Shown in pieces: positions 62,902 to 64,000 of a stretch of 64,000 nt of DNA. The notes beneath the pieces were generated by a model that made no database searches, was not told where the DNA came from, and saw only the letters and a program-made list of their open reading frames with translations. Both the position numbers and the translations under genes were made by a program. Within the stretch, counting starts at the first letter, position 1. Each line of letters starts with the position of its first letter. The stretch is taken from contig NZ_JAPELY010000002.1 of assembly GCF_026343295.1 (NCBI RefSeq), forward strand, positions 1,302,001-1,366,000, read 5' to 3'. This DNA is from Streptomyces sp. NBC_00083. GTDB lineage: Bacteria > Actinomycetota > Actinomycetes > Streptomycetales > Streptomycetaceae.

Positions 62902-62915
62902 GTGAGGAGAGTCTT

Positions 62916-64000
62916 TTGAGTCATCCGCATCCCGAGCTCGGCACCCCGCCGAAGCTTCCCAAGAACGGCCTGCGCGTCACCCCGCTCGGCGGTCTCGGCG
63001 AAATCGGCCGGAACATGACCGTCTTCGAGTTCGACGGCCGCCTGCTCATCGTCGACTGCGGCGTCCTCTTCCCCGAGGAGGAGCAGCCCGGCATCGACCT
63101 GATCCTGCCGGACTTCAGCTCGATCAGGGACCGCCTCGACGACATCGAGGGCATCGTCCTGACGCACGGCCACGAGGACCACATCGGCGGCGTCCCCTAC
63201 CTGCTCCGCGAGAAGCCGGACATCCCGCTGATCGGCTCCAAGCTGACCCTCGCGCTCATCGAGGCCAAGCTCCAGGAGCACCGCATCCGGCCCTACACGC
63301 TGGAGGTCGCCGAGGGCGACCGCGAGCGCCTCGGCCCCTTCGACTGCGAATTCATCGCCGTCAACCACTCCATCCCGGACGCCCTCGCCGTCGCCATCCG
63401 CACCCCCGCGGGCATGGCCGTCGCGACCGGCGACTTCAAGATGGACCAGCTGCCGCTCGACGGCCGGCTCACCGACCTGCACGCCTTCGCGCGGCTGAGC
63501 GAGGAGGGCATCGACCTCCTCCTCTCGGACTCCACCAACGCGGAGGTCCCCGGGTTCGTGCCGCCGGAGCGGGACATCTCCAACGTCCTGCGCACCGTCT
63601 TCGCCAACGCCGACAAGCGCATCATCGTGGCCAGCTTCGCCAGCCACGTCCACCGCATCCAGCAGATCCTGGACGCCGCGCACGAGTACGGCCGAAGAGT
63701 CGCCTTCGTCGGCCGCTCGATGGTCCGCAACATGGGCATCGCCCGCGACCTCGGCTACCTGAAGGTCCCGGCCGGCCTCGTCGTCGACGTCAAGACCCTC
63801 GACGACCTGCCGGACGACGAGGTCGTGCTGGTCTGCACGGGCTCGCAGGGCGAGCCGATGGCCGCGCTGTCCCGCATGGCCAACCGCGACCACCAGATCC
63901 GGATCGTCCAGGGCGACACCGTGATCCTGGCCTCGTCGCTCATCCCGGGCAACGAGAACGCGGTCTACCGCGTCATCAACGGCCTGACCCGCTGGGGCGC
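62916..64000 (+). CDS. rnj: Ribonuclease J (partial, runs off the right edge)
   Basis: The first 361 residues of an RNase J, a metallo-beta-lactamase/beta-CASP nuclease with endonuclease and 5'-3' exonuclease activity in RNA maturation and decay. Visible are the N-terminal strand motif LGGLGEIGRNMTVFE (about residues 26-40), the metal motif HGHEDH (about 86-91), ATGDFKMDQ and DSTNAE, and the start of the beta-CASP domain (VASFASHVHRIQQILDAA; VLVCTGSQGEPMAALSRMA). TTG is chosen as start because GAGGAGA lies five bases before it and no in-frame ATG/GTG fits. The C-terminal domain is outside the window. Confidence 0.95.
   Translation, partial: MSHPHPELGTPPKLPKNGLRVTPLGGLGEIGRNMTVFEFDGRLLIVDCGVLFPEEEQPGIDLILPDFSSIRDRLDDIEGIVLTHGHEDHIGGVPYLLREKPDIPLIGSKLTLALIEAKLQEHRIRPYTLEVAEGDRERLGPFDCEFIAVNHSIPDALAVAIRTPAGMAVATGDFKMDQLPLDGRLTDLHAFARLSEEGIDLLLSDSTNAEVPGFVPPERDISNVLRTVFANADKRIIVASFASHVHRIQQILDAAHEYGRRVAFVGRSMVRNMGIARDLGYLKVPAGLVVDVKTLDDLPDDEVVLVCTGSQGEPMAALSRMANRDHQIRIVQGDTVILASSLIPGNENAVYRVINGLTRWG

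Overview
The window is a very GC-rich, densely coded stretch of an actinomycete chromosome. Gene order (dxr, site-2 protease, ispG, proS, rimP, nusA, ylxR, infB, ylxP, rbfA, truB, ribF, then a type VII secretion cluster with bldB, then rpsO, pnp, dapB, thyX, dapA, RNase J), frequent GTG/TTG starts and BldB itself all point to Streptomyces. From memory the order follows the S. coelicolor SCO5690-SCO5745 neighbourhood. No rRNA, tRNA, CRISPR array, insertion sequence or phage gene was seen.

Layout. 1-6.2 kb: end of an unidentified gene, a PucR-type regulator, a three-copy 207-bp intergenic tandem repeat, an aldehyde dehydrogenase and an acyl-CoA dehydrogenase. 6.3-10.2 kb: two MEP isoprenoid genes (dxr, ispG) around a site-2 membrane protease. 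10.6-13.8 kb: two GNAT acetyltransferases and prolyl-tRNA synthetase, flanked by more copies of the intergenic repeat. 14.1-16.0 kb: a minus-strand operon of a lipoprotein, a ferritin-like protein and an APH-like protein that has lost its catalytic residues. 16.2-23.4 kb: the transcription/translation cluster rimP-nusA-ylxR-infB-ylxP-rbfA-truB. 23.6-28.1 kb: a 1191-residue trypsin-like protease/P-loop NTPase fusion, then ribF. 28.2-34.1 kb: a complete minus-strand peptide/nickel-type ABC importer operon.

34.3-54.1 kb is a type VII (ESX) secretion locus: an EspI-like ATPase, an unknown protein, EccE, EccB, a first mycosin, an accessory trio (142-residue helical protein, 565-residue WXG-like candidate substrate, second mycosin), two WXG100 proteins, the developmental protein BldB, EccC and EccD. 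No EccA is present. Third-position GC drops visibly from about 44.74 to 46.5 kb, across the C-terminal half of the candidate substrate and the catalytic domain of the second mycosin. This looks like a recombined cassette inside an otherwise uniform core locus.

54.3-64 kb holds RNA decay and lysine/thymidylate genes: rpsO, pnp, an M16 protease, dapB, small membrane proteins, thyX, dapA and the start of RNase J, which runs off the right edge. The leaders of pnp, dapA and RNase J each contain a strong hairpin.

The observations most worth following up are the compositional island in the ESX locus, the perfect inverted repeat around the likely bldB promoter, the trypsin-NTPase fusion, the APH-like pseudokinase, and the intergenic repeat family.
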